Origin: Chamaecyparis obtusa
Lineage: Eukaryota > Streptophyta > Pinopsida > Cupressales > Cupressaceae
Assembly: GCA_027943335.1 (NCBI GenBank)
Contig: BSBK01006397.1
Span: forward strand, 501,001-565,000
Reading direction: 5' to 3'
DNA: 64,000 nucleotides
In this document: positions 35,464 to 47,863 of the stretch, in pieces
How positions within the stretch are numbered: the stretch's first letter is position 1
Layout: the number at the start of each line of letters is the position of its first letter
Translations under genes and position numbers: made by a program
The notes under the pieces: model-generated
Seen by the model: the letters and a program-made list of their open reading frames with translations, nothing else
What the model was told of the DNA's origin: nothing
Databases searched by the model: none

Positions 35464-36974
35464 TGTTACTATAACTAATAGTAATGTTGAAGATTGATTA
35501 TCTGATGGAGCTGATGATGAAGACCAACTAAGATCAGAGGAATACATGATAGTAGAAATGTTATATCATTTATTATCTTTTAATTGATGTCAAGAAATTG
35601 ATTTCTAATTTATATTATGTTGCCATATCATTCAGTAATGATATAAGATGAATGAGTTAAGGAGAAGAAGAAATGAGAAGTTGAGAAGTTAAAGAATTTA
35701 ATTGGGCAACTGATACAGATCAGACAATGATTAGATTATGTTGATATATTTTTTTTATACCTAACATATGATTATGTTAAGTCGATAAAGCATGGTGATG
35801 AATATTTGAAAATTTGGTAAGTTAAGTTATTTTGGCTACCGAGTTAAAAATTCACTCGGTAAGGTAAGAAAAAAGAAAGATCACCTAGTAAAGTAAAAGG
35901 AACTCAAGGCACCAAGTGATGTAACCAAAATTCACATGAAGGATGCCGAGCGAGGAACAGATATTAAATAAGGATTGAATCGACATTTAATGATTAGCTA
36001 TGATGAGTTGGATGATCATGATGACTAGGAAATTTAGTTATAAGAGATATAGGGACATAAAAATTCAAGGTGAAGATCTATGACAAGATCTAAGTGGAAA
36101 AAGAGATAGAACAAGTTTTTAGAAAATTTCAAGTTTCTATGTGAAAAGAAAATATGTTACTAAGATTCAGGTTTGAGGTATAATGAATTGAACGGTCAAG
36201 ATTGATTAAAGGAAAATGTAATAGACGAGATTAAGAGAAAAAAATTGTCTATATAAAGGATGATCCTATATGGACAAATAGATGGAAAACTAAGTAGTTG
36301 AAGGGTTATCAACTATTGCAGTGAAGAAGGAACATAGAGATTCTGAGTGGAAAAAGAAGGATTTGATGAAGTGTTGATGCCAATGGATAATGAAGAATTA
36401 AAGTGAAGATTGAAGAGTGCACAAGGATCTGATTGAGAAAAGATAGTTGGAAATCTACAAGTCAATTTTATTATTGTTTCTTGCTAGTATTTGTAATAGA
36501 GAAATCTCTTAATAGAGTAGACATAATAGTCTTACTGTAAAATCCATGAAAAAGTGACATTCTAAAGAGTGTTTAAATCCCTCTAAGAAGTTCACTTCTA
36601 ATAGGGTGAATATCCTAACAAATCTAAGGTAAATCCCTTAATTGGGTCACACCTAACAGTGTGAAATGTAATCTTTAACCAGATTGGCTCTTAACCGAGC
36701 GTACTTCAGAAGAGTATTTTCTTAGTGGGTGATAATTTCCATAGTGGTTTTTCCCAAAGCTAGGTTTCCACATTAAATATTTGTGTTACATGTTTTGAAT
36801 GATTTGTGTGAATTATTTATTGGTTGATATAGTTTATTTACTATTTTTGATAAATAGTGAACTGTGTTTCTATCGAGCTACTACTGAGTTGATCAGAGAA
36901 ATTTTTTTAAGGTATTTGTGATCAGGGATTACTGATTCACTCCCCCCCCTCCACCCTATCTTTGTAATCCAACA
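35464..36974 (+). mobile_element. Solo LTR inserted in the gag-like ORF of F
   Basis: 1,511 bp, TGTTACT...ATCCAACA, with a perfect 5-bp TSD. The right end, read in reverse, starts TGTTGGATTACAAAG and then a G-run plus GTGAATCAGTAA. This resembles the LTR ends of A and B, so a related family on the opposite strand is likely. It contains ACCGAG/CTCGGT motifs. No internal region is left, the usual result of LTR-LTR recombination. Confidence 0.82.
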
Positions 36975-36979
36975 AAGAG
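36975..36979. repeat. TSD of solo LTR, right copy (AAGAG)
   Basis: Identical to 35459-35463. Confidence 0.85.
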
Positions 36980-37788
36980 GCTTGTAGAAAGATGTATATT
37001 AGCTTGGATCTCTTTCAGAGGTAGCCCTTGAGGATACACATAAGTAGCGTGAAAAGCATTAAGTTCTTTGTCCAATGTAGGGATTTTGGATGGCTTTTCA
37101 TTTTTAGGAGATGGAAGAATGGTGGAAGAGGTAGATGTAGCATGAGAACCATTACTAGACATGGGTTCATGATTTTGATCAAGCTTGAGAGTAGTATCTT
37201 CATTAGATGATTCTTTAGGATCTTCAACACCAATTATGCTATCATCAGTGAGATCTTGAATTTTATGTTTCAACTCCATGCAATGTGAAGTCCTATGTTC
37301 ATTATTTTGATGATACACATAGTATAGACTCGAGAATGAAATTTCACTGGAAGTGGCTAGAGGTAATGTGATGAGTTTGTTTTCAATAATTTTTTCCCAA
37401 AGGTGTAAAGATTCTTTCTAAGGTATGATTAGATTTTTTTTAGATAGGGAAGACTCTTAAGTGAATAACATATTTCTACATCTTCACTTTCTCGATCAAA
37501 GATAGGTCGGTCATGGAGAGGTTCTCGATCAAAGATAGGTTTGTTAGGAGTTTGACATTGCTCAAACATAGAGTTTATGTGAGATTGTGACATGGACTTT
37601 CTTGAAGAAGATGAAGATAAAGGATAGACTAATCTCCAAAAATATTAGTTAGAGGATGTATCTTTTTCATTCTCCAAGTTTTTAATGTCAGATGTCAAAG
37701 ATTTGATTTTCTCAAATACATATGTCACAAGAATCTCTTCTTCCTTGTTGTTATAGTCATAGGATTTAGTCCACTTGTTTTCATCCAT
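36980..37788 (-). pseudogene. Element F gag-like ORF, N-terminal part
   Basis: A Met at 37788 (MDENKWTKSYDYNNKEEE) opens a helical region. After a frameshift, 37318-36980 carries YYVYHQNNEHRTSHCMELKH. This resembles the C-x-Y-H...G-H-x-T-x-x-C-x-x-L motif near the C-terminus of gag in Tat/Athila-type Gypsy elements, with the first Cys and the Gly replaced. It then continues YVYPQGLPLKEIQANIHL, matching 'YPQGLPLKETQANLHL' of G, until the solo LTR cuts it. This suggests that F and G derive from such Gypsy elements and have lost pol; that is inference. Confidence 0.65.
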
Positions 37789-38399
37789 GAGCGAAGGGAT
37801 TGGGAAATTGATAGTAATAAGATTACTAAGCTAATGTAAGAGGATCAAGGTAATGATAGCTTTTGTCTCAAAGATAAGTAGATAGATAAAGTGGCTGGAA
37901 TGAAGTGCAAGGTATCGAAGTTGAGGCTTGAATGCCTGTTGAGTGGCACTTACGAACAAGTTGATATAGCCAAGAGAAACAAGTACAAGGTACTGAGAAT
38001 GAGGCCTGAATGTCTGCTAAGTGGAACTTGTGACAAAGAAGGAGTAAAGTGTAATATTAGATAAGATATTTGAGACAAGGCTAGAGCACTTCCAAGATCT
38101 TAGAAAAAGAGAAAAGAGAGATCAAATCACTAGCAAGGACTCAATCTATTGACGATACCAGTTCGTAGATAAAAGAAGCCAAGAGAGCACATGAGTAACC
38201 AAGTTCTAAGAATCTATTGGGACTTTGAATTTGATGTCTCAAGAAAGTCATGAGCATGTATGATCATTTTTTAGATAAACAAAAAATGCAAAATTTAATA
38301 TTTTTTTGGTATTTTTTTGATGTTTTAGTAATTTGAATTTTTGAAGGTCTTCTCATTTTTGGGAGTTAAAATATTCAATAGTTTCAAAAATTGGGTTGT
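37789..38399 (-). other. Element F 5' leader, part next to Gypsy D
   Basis: No ORF is supported. An imperfect direct repeat of about 75 bp is visible (AAGTGCAAGGTATCGAAGTTGAGGC... near 37895 and AAGTACAAGGTACTGAGAATGAGGC... near 37980). Confidence 0.5.
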
Positions 38400-38404
38400 C
38401 GAAG
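38400..38404. repeat. TSD of Gypsy D, left copy (CGAAG)
   Basis: CGAAG versus TGAAG at 42188-42192, one C/T mismatch. Confidence 0.65.
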
Positions 38405-39329
38405 TGATGCAGGAGCATCCTAGGGTAGTTGGCAATCCTGCATGTTAGAGTGTTTTATCCCTGTATTGCTTAGTTACAGTGTTGACTGAGGAGCTCAGTT
38501 AAAGTAGTGTTGCTCAGTTGTAGTGTTAGTCGAGGAGCTCAATCATTGAAGGAGCTTGGTCACTGAAGGAACTCGATAAACTTCTGGCACTCGACAGAAC
38601 CTGTGCTCAGTGATGCTTGTGGTGCTTGGTCGACATGCTTGTTTGGTGACGCCTAGCTTTCTTGGTTGTTTTACTAATGATGGGTAGTTTGGCTTACCGA
38701 TTGGAGTTCTTGGAGATTTGGTGGGATGAATTGATGTATTTAATGTGGTTAGCTTATGTTGCATTCTCCTATGTAGATCTAGAGGCCCACATGGAGAATT
38801 AATTATTTGTAAGGCTATTTGAGAGCCGACTTGTATTGCATTTAATAATTATTTGTTTAAGATCCAACTTGGGCTTAGGATTTATTTCTTTCTTCCAGTC
38901 GACTGGTGGCTGAAGAAGTGTATTTAAGGAAGTTTTGGGTAGGTTGTTTAGAGATTATACTTAGCCTGGAGTAAGAGTATGTTAATTGGATCCTACAAGA
39001 TCTTGTAGATCATAATTGTTTGTCTGATATTTATAATAGCAGAGCTAGTGGTTTGTGTACTTGGAGATAAAGAGATTACTTGGTGGCTTGCAAGCTCAAG
39101 ATTAGATATGCCTTAGTGTTTTTACTGGTTGATGATGTGTTACAAAGATAGACTAGATAGAGGATTGAATAATTACTATTGTAATTTTTGTATTTGGCCC
39201 TAACCTAGAAGGCCTTACAGCTGGGCATGTTGAATGAAATTTATATTTGAGTATTCTCTTTTTTGTGTTTTGTGGTTAGTGTTAGGTTTGGACCATCCAT
39301 TCTTGGATTATCCATCTTGCACTATGTCA
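38405..39329 (+). repeat. 5' LTR of Gypsy D
   Basis: TGATGCAGGAGCATCC...GCACTATGTCA, 925 bp. A TATTTAAGG box near 38920 is a candidate TATA element. Confidence 0.88.
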
Positions 39330-39331
39330 GG

Positions 39332-39343
39332 TGGTATTAGAGC
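39332..39343 (+). promoter_or_regulatory. Primer-binding site of Gypsy D (initiator tRNA-Met type)
   Basis: TGGTATTAGAGC two bases after the LTR, one transition from the initiator tRNA-Met site. A second copy, TGGTATCAGAGC, follows at about 39383-39394. Confidence 0.85.
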
Positions 39344-39457
39344 TTCAAGGTTAGAGGTTCAAGCCCTCCTTCTAGCATCAAGTGGTATCAGAGCTTGAAG
39401 TTCTTGAGTGTGTGGACAAATCGCCGAAGTTGAGGTAGTTTGCACTAGGACCTTGAG

Positions 39458-41041
39458 TTGGTGATTTGTTGCCTTGGGTTTATGAATATCTTGAATATGC
39501 CTCTGAGAAGTTTGGATCCTAGGGTGATTACAGATCTCTGTGATGTTGTGGAGTCAAAGATTATAGAGAAGGTCAGATCGGATGTCAAATCTGAGATAGA
39601 ATTAATGAAGAATGACATGATCACTGATATTATGAGTGCTATTGCTAGTATGCCAATGAATCTTGGTATTGAAGATGGTTATGAGGAACTTGTTGAAGAC
39701 TTTGAAGCTACTGGATCTAGTGGAGATGATAGAACCCATTGGAGAGATAGATCTAGTGAAGATAGAACTGGTCGGTTGCAGAGATCTGCAACTTGGTTAA
39801 GTGCTAGTTACTGAATGGAAGTTTCTAACTTATTTGGTACTTTGAGATCTAAGGACTTGATTGATTGGATTGGTGAGTTAGAAGACTTCTTTGAGCTAGA
39901 ACAAATTAAATATCATCTTACAGTGAGGTTGGCATAGACTAAGTTGAAAGGAAATGCTTCTCTTTGGTGGAAAGAATTGTAGACAAAAAGAGAAGATGAA
40001 GGTGAAATGAAGATCAATTGGTGGAGATTGACAAAAGCTAAACTAAAAGTTAAGTTCATGCCTGTCAATTATGAACTTGAGTTATTTTAGAAATTGTAGA
40101 GCTTGAAGCAGAAAGAATTGAATGTGGAAGAATATACCGAGGAGTTCTATAAGTTGACTATTCGGTCTAGACACAGATAACTCGATAAGGTAAACGTAGC
40201 TCAGTATGTGAATGGTTTGAGATTCAATATTCAGGATGAGCTTGGTATGCTGAAGATTGATTCAGTTGAGGATTCTTATCAATATGCCCTAAAGGCAGAA
40301 GATAATTTGAAAAGGAGACAACATGGTAATTCCTGAGGGAAGGAGAAATAGGATCACTTGGTGAAGGATAAACTGACTGCTGAAGATGAACCAAAACCTA
40401 TTGAATCGAGGAAGAGGACATGTAAGGTTACCTTTAAGGGTACTTGTTTTAATTGTGGTGAAGAAGGACATCAATATTTTGAATGTTCTTGAAAGACTGA
40501 TGATCGGAGGTCTACTGTGGTGAATGAGGTTGAGGACTTGACAAATGAACTTGAACAGGGAGGGGAGAATTTTTTGGCTTGGTGAGTACTATTTGGTAAG
40601 CGTGTACTAGAACTTTGTTAGAGGAGTAATTTGTTCAGGACTCATTGTAGGTCTGGTGGTAAACTTTGTAATGTGATTGTGGATAGTGGTAGTACTGATA
40701 ACCTTGTAGTTGAGGAGATGGTTCACAAACTTGGTTTGAAGAGAGTGGGACATCCTTTTCCTTATAGGATTGGTTGGTTGCAAGATATTCATGCTTTAGA
40801 ATTAAGGGAACAATGTCTTGTTGATTTTTTGATTGGCCAGTATAAGGATCAAGTATTGTGTGATATTGTGGACATGAGTAGTTGTCACATATTACTCAGT
40901 AGACCTTGGCAGTATGATTTCAGGGTTGTGCATGATTGTGTCAAGAATGTGTTTATTGTTGAGAAGGGTGGCAGGAAGTTTTCCTTGATGCCTTTGATGG
41001 ATAAAACACTTGGTAGGAGGAACCTAAGATTTGGGAGCTGA
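39458..41041 (+). pseudogene. Gypsy D gag-protease polyprotein with C-to-T-type stops
   Basis: One frame runs from 39458 to 41041 (about 528 codons) with roughly a dozen stops and no frameshift. Gag: MPLRSLDPRVITDLCD, then LIDWIGELEDFFELEQI, ASLWWKEL, EEYTEEFYKL. The CCHC knuckle is intact (CFNCGEEGHQYFEC, about 40450). Protease: VIVDSGSTDNLV active site and CHILLSRPWQYD (40631-41041). Nearly all stops are TAG or TGA, as expected if CAG, CGA or TGG lost a C or G by deamination. The C-terminus of the protease leads straight to the 3' leader; pol has been deleted. Confidence 0.88.
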
Positions 41042-41262
41042 GTTGAATTGATGGATCCTAGAAGGGTTGGAGATCATTATGGAGAACAGACCTATGGATT
41101 ATTGAGTAAAGACTTAAAAAGGTAGAGAAAGAAGAAGTGGAAGAGTGTGCAAGTTGAAGGCTTGCAGGATATGTATGTGAAGAACCAGTTTTGGGTTTAT
41201 GTGTCAAATCCTGTAAGATTTTCTTCCTGTCTCTGAGAGAATCTTTTTGCACATAGGGTGTC

Positions 41263-42187
41263 TAATGTAGGAGCATCCTAGGGTAGTTGGAAATACTACA
41301 TGTTGGAGTGTTTTGTCCTTGTCTTGCTTGGTTACAGTGTTGACCAAGGGGCTCAGTCAAAGGAGTGTTGCTTGATTGCAGTGTTATCTAAGGAGCTTGA
41401 TCATTGAAGGAGCTCAGTCACTGAAGGAACTTGGTAAACTTCTAGCACTCAACAAAACCTATGCTTGGCAATGCTTGTGGTGCTTGGTCAACATGCTTGT
41501 TCGGTGATGCCTACTTTGCTTGATTGTTTTACTGATGCTCGGTAGTTTGGCTTACCAACTGGAGTTCTTGGAGATTTGGTGGGATGACTTGATGTATTTA
41601 ATGTGGGTATCTTATGTTGCATTCTCCTATGTAGATCTAGAGGCTGACATTGAGAATTAATTATTTGTAAGGCTATTTGAGATCTGACTTGTATTGCATT
41701 TAATAATTGTTTGTTTAGGAGCTGACTTGGGCTTAGGAGTTATTTCTTTCTTCTAGATGACTGGTGGCTGAAGAAGTGTATTTAAGGAAGGTTTGGGTAG
41801 GTTGTTTAGAGATCATACTTAACATGGAGTAAGAGGATGATAATTGGATCTTGTGAGCTCTTGCAGATCATAATTATTTGTTTGATATTTATGATAGCAG
41901 AGCTAGTGGTTTTCATGTGTGGAGATAAGGATATTTCTTGGTGGCTTGCGAGATCAATTTTAGATCTGCTTTAGTGTTTCTACCAGTTGCAAATGTGTTA
42001 CAAAGCTGGACTAGCTAGCGGATTATAGAATTATTATTTTAATTGTTGTATTTGGCCCTAACCCAAAAAGCCTTACAGTTGAGCGTGTTGAATGAAATTT
42101 CTATTTGAGTATTCTCTTTGTTGTGTTTTATGGTTAGTGTTAGGTTTGGACTATCCATTCTTGGATTATCCATCCTGCACTGCGTCA
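41263..42187 (+). repeat. 3' LTR of Gypsy D
   Basis: 925 bp, TAATGTAGGAGCATCC...GCACTGCGTCA; same length as the 5' LTR. Confidence 0.88.
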
Positions 42188-42192
42188 TGAAG
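42188..42192. repeat. TSD of Gypsy D, right copy (TGAAG)
   Basis: One mismatch from 38400-38404. Confidence 0.65.
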
Positions 42193-43421
42193 TCACTCTA
42201 TATTTGAGACTGAAACTAGATATTTTGATTATCTTTCCAATGATGAAAATGGTTTGCAATTTTGAGCACCGAGTTAAAAGTTATGGTCCTATCAAGTTGA
42301 GGTAAAAAAAATCATATTTTTTTTAGAATTTCTTATATAGTCATCCACCAAAGCCACGAATCATTAATCAATTAGGTATGATAATCATTTTTTAGTATGA
42401 GTGTTCCTAAATCAGGTCTGAATGTTTCCAAGCAAGCAAATAGTGAGAGAAAACAAGAGTCTTCAAAAAATCCACCAAAGAACAAAGCAACTTTGGAGAC
42501 ACAAGCATGTGTGAAGTCTAACAAGGTATATAAATTTATCAATTGTATGAAGTGTCTATTTACAATAGTCTTCACAGGTCTTAGCATAAGAAATCACGTC
42601 AAGAAAAACTACCTAAGGTCGAAGGGAAGCATTCCAACCTTTTCCCATAACTTGATACTCCTTTGCCTCACACAAAGTGATGTTGGCTTTGTCATGGATT
42701 TGCATAAAAGGGAGTACATATGGTGAGTAATCTTGGGGTGATATGGGTAAATCCACTTGGATCAATCCTTGCACAAAGGAATTCACACTGCCAAAAGGTT
42801 AGCCTCTAATTCCTAAGGTGTTTAGTAAGAATCTGCATTCATGACTATCCCTTGTAATTTCGCAAGAGAAATTAAGGCCTATAGCCCTACAAGCACCCAA
42901 AATGCATAGTATCACAAGAAATATTTAGACCTCTCATCCCTATAAAAATTGAATGTACTCCCATTGCAATCTTATAAACAATATTGAGACCAAGAAGGCC
43001 CTACAAGCGCCCAATCAAGTGTAGTCTTGCTTAGCAAGCTTGAGGAAACTAGGCCCTACACATGAAGAAGCATTAGAATTATGAAATATCCAATTCTTCT
43101 CTCTCTTTAGATTGAAGGAAGATTTTGATTATAGTGGGATGGAGTTAGTCAAGTTCACTTCTTTCCCACTTGAGTCATTCCCAAAAGATTTCTCTCTTGG
43201 CAGGCCCTCTAAAGGTAAATGCAAGAAAGCAAATGGATAGCTAGTGGAGGTCTAGATATCTGATTTTCCATGACGAAAAGAGTATACTCTCCTACTCCAT
43301 ACTGTCTCCCATGTACATCAATCACATGTTCATTTACCCAATATCATTTTCAAGTGATCAACTAAGTCAAGATTTATGATTTTTCAAAAGGAAAAGAGCA
43401 TACTCTCCTACTACTCAACTA
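42193..43421 (-). other. Element F 5' leader between D and G
   Basis: Non-coding for the element. Contains repeated phrases on the pattern AAGGCC...CCCTACAAGC(A/G)CCCAA (near 42870 and 42990), suggesting an old short duplication. Confidence 0.5.
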
Positions 43422-43426
43422 ATCAC
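43422..43426. repeat. TSD of element G, left copy (ATCAC)
   Basis: ATCAC; the same bases follow the right LTR at 60708-60712. Confidence 0.9.
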
Positions 43427-44519
43427 TGTATGGTGAAAATGTTGTCACACTTCTATGAATCTTTACATGCAAGAAAACTCAACAATGAGCCCTCACAAAT
43501 CAATCCATAGCTCTCTATGCATGGAGTTGTAAGATTTGTAAAATTGCTCTCAGCTAGAGCTATAAACTCATGACCTTGCTAGTCAACCATACAATGAGAG
43601 ATTCACAATGAAAAAAAGGGCAATAATGCCGATATCTCCAATGAAATCAATATGAATGCAATGCAATACAAAATTAATCTAAGATGAGCATGCAAGTATG
43701 CAAATTAGGCTATGAAAATGGAAATGAAATAGTTACAAACCCTCTAATTAGACTATGTGAGATTAATCTAAAACATTAAAGGAAATGATACCATGATGAT
43801 GCAACTATGATGCAAGCTAGGATGTGATGTAGATGCAAGATGAATGTCAATGATGCTCCAAATCTTCAAAACTTGATGCAAGAATGTCTCCAAAAGCTTC
43901 AAGATGACTTAGAAAACCTATAGCATAACAATAGCATAAAATTCAAGTGTATGCAAAATGAAGAAGAGAGTTCTTCTTTTATAGAGAATAAAAAATTAAT
44001 GGACGATCGAGATTAAGAGGCAAAAGACTTAATCAACAATGGATAAAAATAGAAGCTTGATCCTTGTGCACAAATATCCTCCAATGAGAAAATAAGAGTT
44101 GACTTTTGTGTCCCACATAAGACAAAAAATGTTTTTTCCTTTTTTATAAAATAAGAATAATGTTTTATTTGTGCAACATAGGATAAGAAGAAAAGTGAGG
44201 ATTTTTTATTTAAATAAAAGGGGAGGAAATTCCTTTTAATTAAATAAAGGCTTAGGATAAAGTGATTTTATTATTTAATTAAAAGAGATTTTTAATTAAT
44301 TAAAAGAGAGCATGTTCTCTTAATTAAATAAGATTTTTATTTTATTTTCTTTTTTAAATTAAATAAGGCTCAAACCTTAGGAAATACTGAATTGATTATG
44401 ATTTGATCAAGGAAATTGATATAATTGATATTGTTGATATTTAAAAATATTGATTCAGGGATTTGATAAATTGCTAAATGGGGGCCCAAAGTCTAGGCGA
44501 CCATTTTAGGGTGCATACA
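43427..44519 (-). repeat. 3' LTR of element G
   Basis: 1,093 bp, nearly identical to 59617-60707. Confidence 0.92.
43976..43983 (-). promoter_or_regulatory. Candidate TATA box in G 3' LTR (TATAAAAG)
   Basis: TATAAAAG on the minus strand, preserved in the other LTR at 60166-60173; well placed for a U3 promoter in a leftward element. Confidence 0.55.
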
Positions 44520-44532
44520 TTTGCCCCTCTTT
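44520..44532 (-). promoter_or_regulatory. Polypurine tract of element G
   Basis: AAAGAGGGGCAAA on the minus strand directly beside the 3' LTR. Confidence 0.75.
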
Positions 44533-47500
44533 GACAAATGTGAGATCAATTTGGGATCACATGCAGTCAAAGAAGAATTGAAATGTGAGATCGATTTGGG
44601 ATCACAAAACAATCTAGATGTGTGTTCATTTTGGAAACACATTAGGACAAAAATAAGCAAAAGCTGAAAGACAAGACCAACACCGTCGCTACTAGGTGCA
44701 AATCAAGCCTTAGACAAAACTATCGCCGTCGCTGCTAGGCAATAATCAAGTCTAAAAAATAGGAGATAAAAATTGAAAGACAAAATCACCACCATCATTG
44801 CTAGGTGATAATCAAGTCTAAAAATAAGAATCTCAAGCTGAGCTGAATGATAAAGCTGAATCAAAGATTAAAGCTGATAGGTATTGCCCCCTCGAAATTG
44901 AAATCAAAATCAGATAGAGGAGAACAATAAATTGATAAACTTGATCAAGTCACAATAAATCATAATCGAAGGATGGAGCATGATAGGATAACCATCAAAC
45001 AGTGAAGACATGCCCCAAGTTGACTAGGTTTGACTGGGAAAGATATAGGATAAAAATTAAGTCAAACCTTAGAGAAATGAAGCGAAACGGGTGAATGAAA
45101 GACTAGAAGTTTGGAAGACATGGAAAGGAAGAAATTCCATCAAAGATTGAAGAATTATGCCTCAAAAGGTCAGTCAACTGTGTAGAAGAATGAGAAAGCT
45201 TGGAAACGCGACTCAGATTTCGATTTCAAGTCCGAAAATGGATAGAAAATGATGTGATATGAAAGACTAGAAATGAAAGATATGATCAAGAAGAATCAGA
45301 AAAATGAGCACAGTTGACCAACTAGTCCATAGATGATAAAAAGGAGAGCTCTCTCCATATGCAAGATGCAAAAAATAACTAACATGAATCTAAAAATGCA
45401 AGCTACTATGAAAGTGGTTGACTTGCAAGGTCACAACACCTATAGACATCTAATTATAATCATCGAGCATTATTGGTAGCGTCACAAGATCATACAATAC
45501 ACACTAGTTTGACTATGTGAATCTGAATATGATCTATATCAGATAGAATGTAGAAATCCCACCTAGGCACCAAAGACATGTAGGTCAAGATGACTAATGC
45601 AGTGAGATTACCTAAGTTTGATATGGCAAGATTATGCTTGTATCAAGACACATGGAAGTCAGGATAACTAGAAGCATGCACTCACAAAACAGTCAAGGAT
45701 AATACCTTGTCAATCCCTAGTGTCAAGTAGGACCAGCATAAATGCTCATGACAGTTAGGATCAACGAAATATACCCACAAGTAGATAAAAAAATAAAACA
45801 TGTTCTCATACCCTCAGTCTTCTAGCTATGCATCATCAAAAACTTCTCAAGGAGAGACCACTCATCAAAGAAATCCTCATAGACAGCACACAAAGAAAAA
45901 TAAAGTCAACATATCTCAAACGAATTGATTGTTTAAGTGCGTGTGTGTTGGTCATAGAATCAAACTTTGAGTATCACATCTGCAAATGAGAAATATCACA
46001 TCATACTTAGACTATTGAGTAAGACATCTAATAAGTGTTAAGAAACACTCGACGCAAGGGTAGTGTTGAAAAACACTGTCTGGGGTGGTGTTGAAAAACA
46101 CTTGTTGGGAAATACCCCAAGAGACAAACGCCCCTAAAGGACCTATGCTAACAGTTATGCCCCCTAGACAAAGAGAAAGACCAATTTCAGACCAAGTCAA
46201 ATAAGGTCAAGGCATGATGGAAAGTGGCTAAGTGTTGAGGACGCATGCTAACAAATAGGAGTGCAACGGCCTCAAGTAGTGCCCATTTCCAAGTTTTCAC
46301 CACTTGGATTTATTGCAATTTTTCTCTTTTTTTTTTGCATTTTTTTTATTTTTTCAGCATCATATATGGATTTTTTTGTTATTTTTTCAAGATCATAAAA
46401 TATATACAAAGGATGCCTCCAGACATAATGGGCATTAAACTCATGAGCAAGATCACATCGTGTAGTCCCAATATCTAGCAATGTGGAGGACAAGATGGAT
46501 GAGCAAGCTGGTGGAAGACAAGAGAATGAAGGAGAATGAAGGGAAGAAATCCTCAAGGTCAAACTCCTCAAGAGTACCCAAGCTAGGGAAAAATTGTCAT
46601 TTAAAGCACATTTGGACAAGAAATGAAAACCTAGCATAGGATAAGCCTCAAAAGCGTAATGCAAAAGAAGGAAAGGATGCAGTCCAAAGGAGTAGACATG
46701 TTAAGAGACTTCGTAGCATCGTGTTTTACTCTTTTTTATTAGATCAAGACCAAAGGGGAAGAGGATAGCGACAAGCTAGAATGAATGGAGAAAAATAGAT
46801 ATGAAGGCTAAAAATGAATGGAATGAAAGCAAGACCATCATGAGATAGCTCACAAGATAGTCAATTGTTCATGTATAGGTCAACATTGTCAAGATCAAAG
46901 AAAGAAGATGGAATGGATGAAATGTGTAGAAGAACTACGCATGATGTCCGATTGCCAGGTTTTCATCATGGTACTTATCCAAGGTGCCACAAGGGAGTGG
47001 TTTTCACCATAGGATGAATTTATTTCTCTTTACTTTTGCTACCAAGGTGCCTGTTTCTAGGTTTTCACGATGGCACATTTTCAATTTTTTCTTTTCTTTT
47101 CTTTTCTTTTCTTTTTTTGTTTTCATTTTTTAATTTTTTTCTATTTTTTTGAATTTTATATTTTTTGGAAGAAAGCAAGCTTTTAGGATAATGCTCCTTG
47201 AAAGGATAAATCATGATATGCCAAGGATTCAAAATGATATGCTCAAAGATGCTGATAGGGAAAGGAAAATGGAAGAGAAAAATGGAGGATAAGGCTTTAT
47301 GTAAAGCAAGTGAGGCTGGAAGATAGGAGAAATAGGAAAATGAAGAAAAAGGATAGAAGGTAGAAGGATAATGAAGGAAAGGAAGGCAAGATCAACGTCA
47401 ACACACACCTTGAAGGGTGGTGAGAGGATAGAGGAAACTTGAATGAAGGAACACATGAAGGAATATGGAGAATGTTTAGTAGAGGTTGTGGTTCAGGCAC

Positions 47501-47863
47501 ATGGAATTGAAGAATGTTTTTGGAAGAAAATGAAGCGGAAGCCTTTGGAAGCTTGAATGTCAACTTCACATGTTGTTCAATATTAGACTCTCTTAAGAGA
47601 GACTTTGGAATCCATATAGCCTCAGGATTTTTATTTCCTTTGGATGATTTAGAGATAATATCTTCAATGATGGATTTTGGAACCCATACTTGTCTTGTAT
47701 ATTTCTTCTTAGGTATCTCTTTTGACTTTATGCTTCCATGTTGATTAGAGGAGACATGGTGATCTTCTTTTTTTGATAGATTCTTGTATTGCTACTTTTT
47801 CTTGTATTGAACATTCAAGTTACTTCCAAAAGACTTGGGAATTGTGGAAGGAGTAGGATATGA
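44533..47863 (-). other. Element G 3' interior, no supported gene
   Basis: Long non-coding region. It includes repeated 'CGCTGCTAGG(C/T)..AATCAAG' phrases (44690-44820), a CTTTT-rich tract (47088-47115) and short ORF pieces that I do not trust. Homologous in part to 30320-34566 of F. Confidence 0.55.

Larger units (their letters stand above)
38405..42187 (+). mobile_element. Internally deleted Gypsy element D (gag-protease only)
   Basis: Two 925-bp LTRs (38405-39329, 41263-42187), an initiator-Met-type primer site and a 1.9-kb interior with gag, zinc knuckle and aspartic protease only. RT, RNase H and integrase are missing: the coding region stops about 100 bp after the protease and runs into the 3' LTR. 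LTR and gag sequence are related to Gypsy C. LTRs differ by roughly 10 percent by eye. Confidence 0.9.

Noticed and set aside
42397..42726. 109-codon ORF on plus inside element F
   Set aside because: No family resemblance, opposite to the element's direction, and in leader sequence.
46272..46664. 130-codon ORF on minus in the G 3' interior
   Set aside because: Not conserved in F at the equivalent place and of ordinary AT-rich composition.
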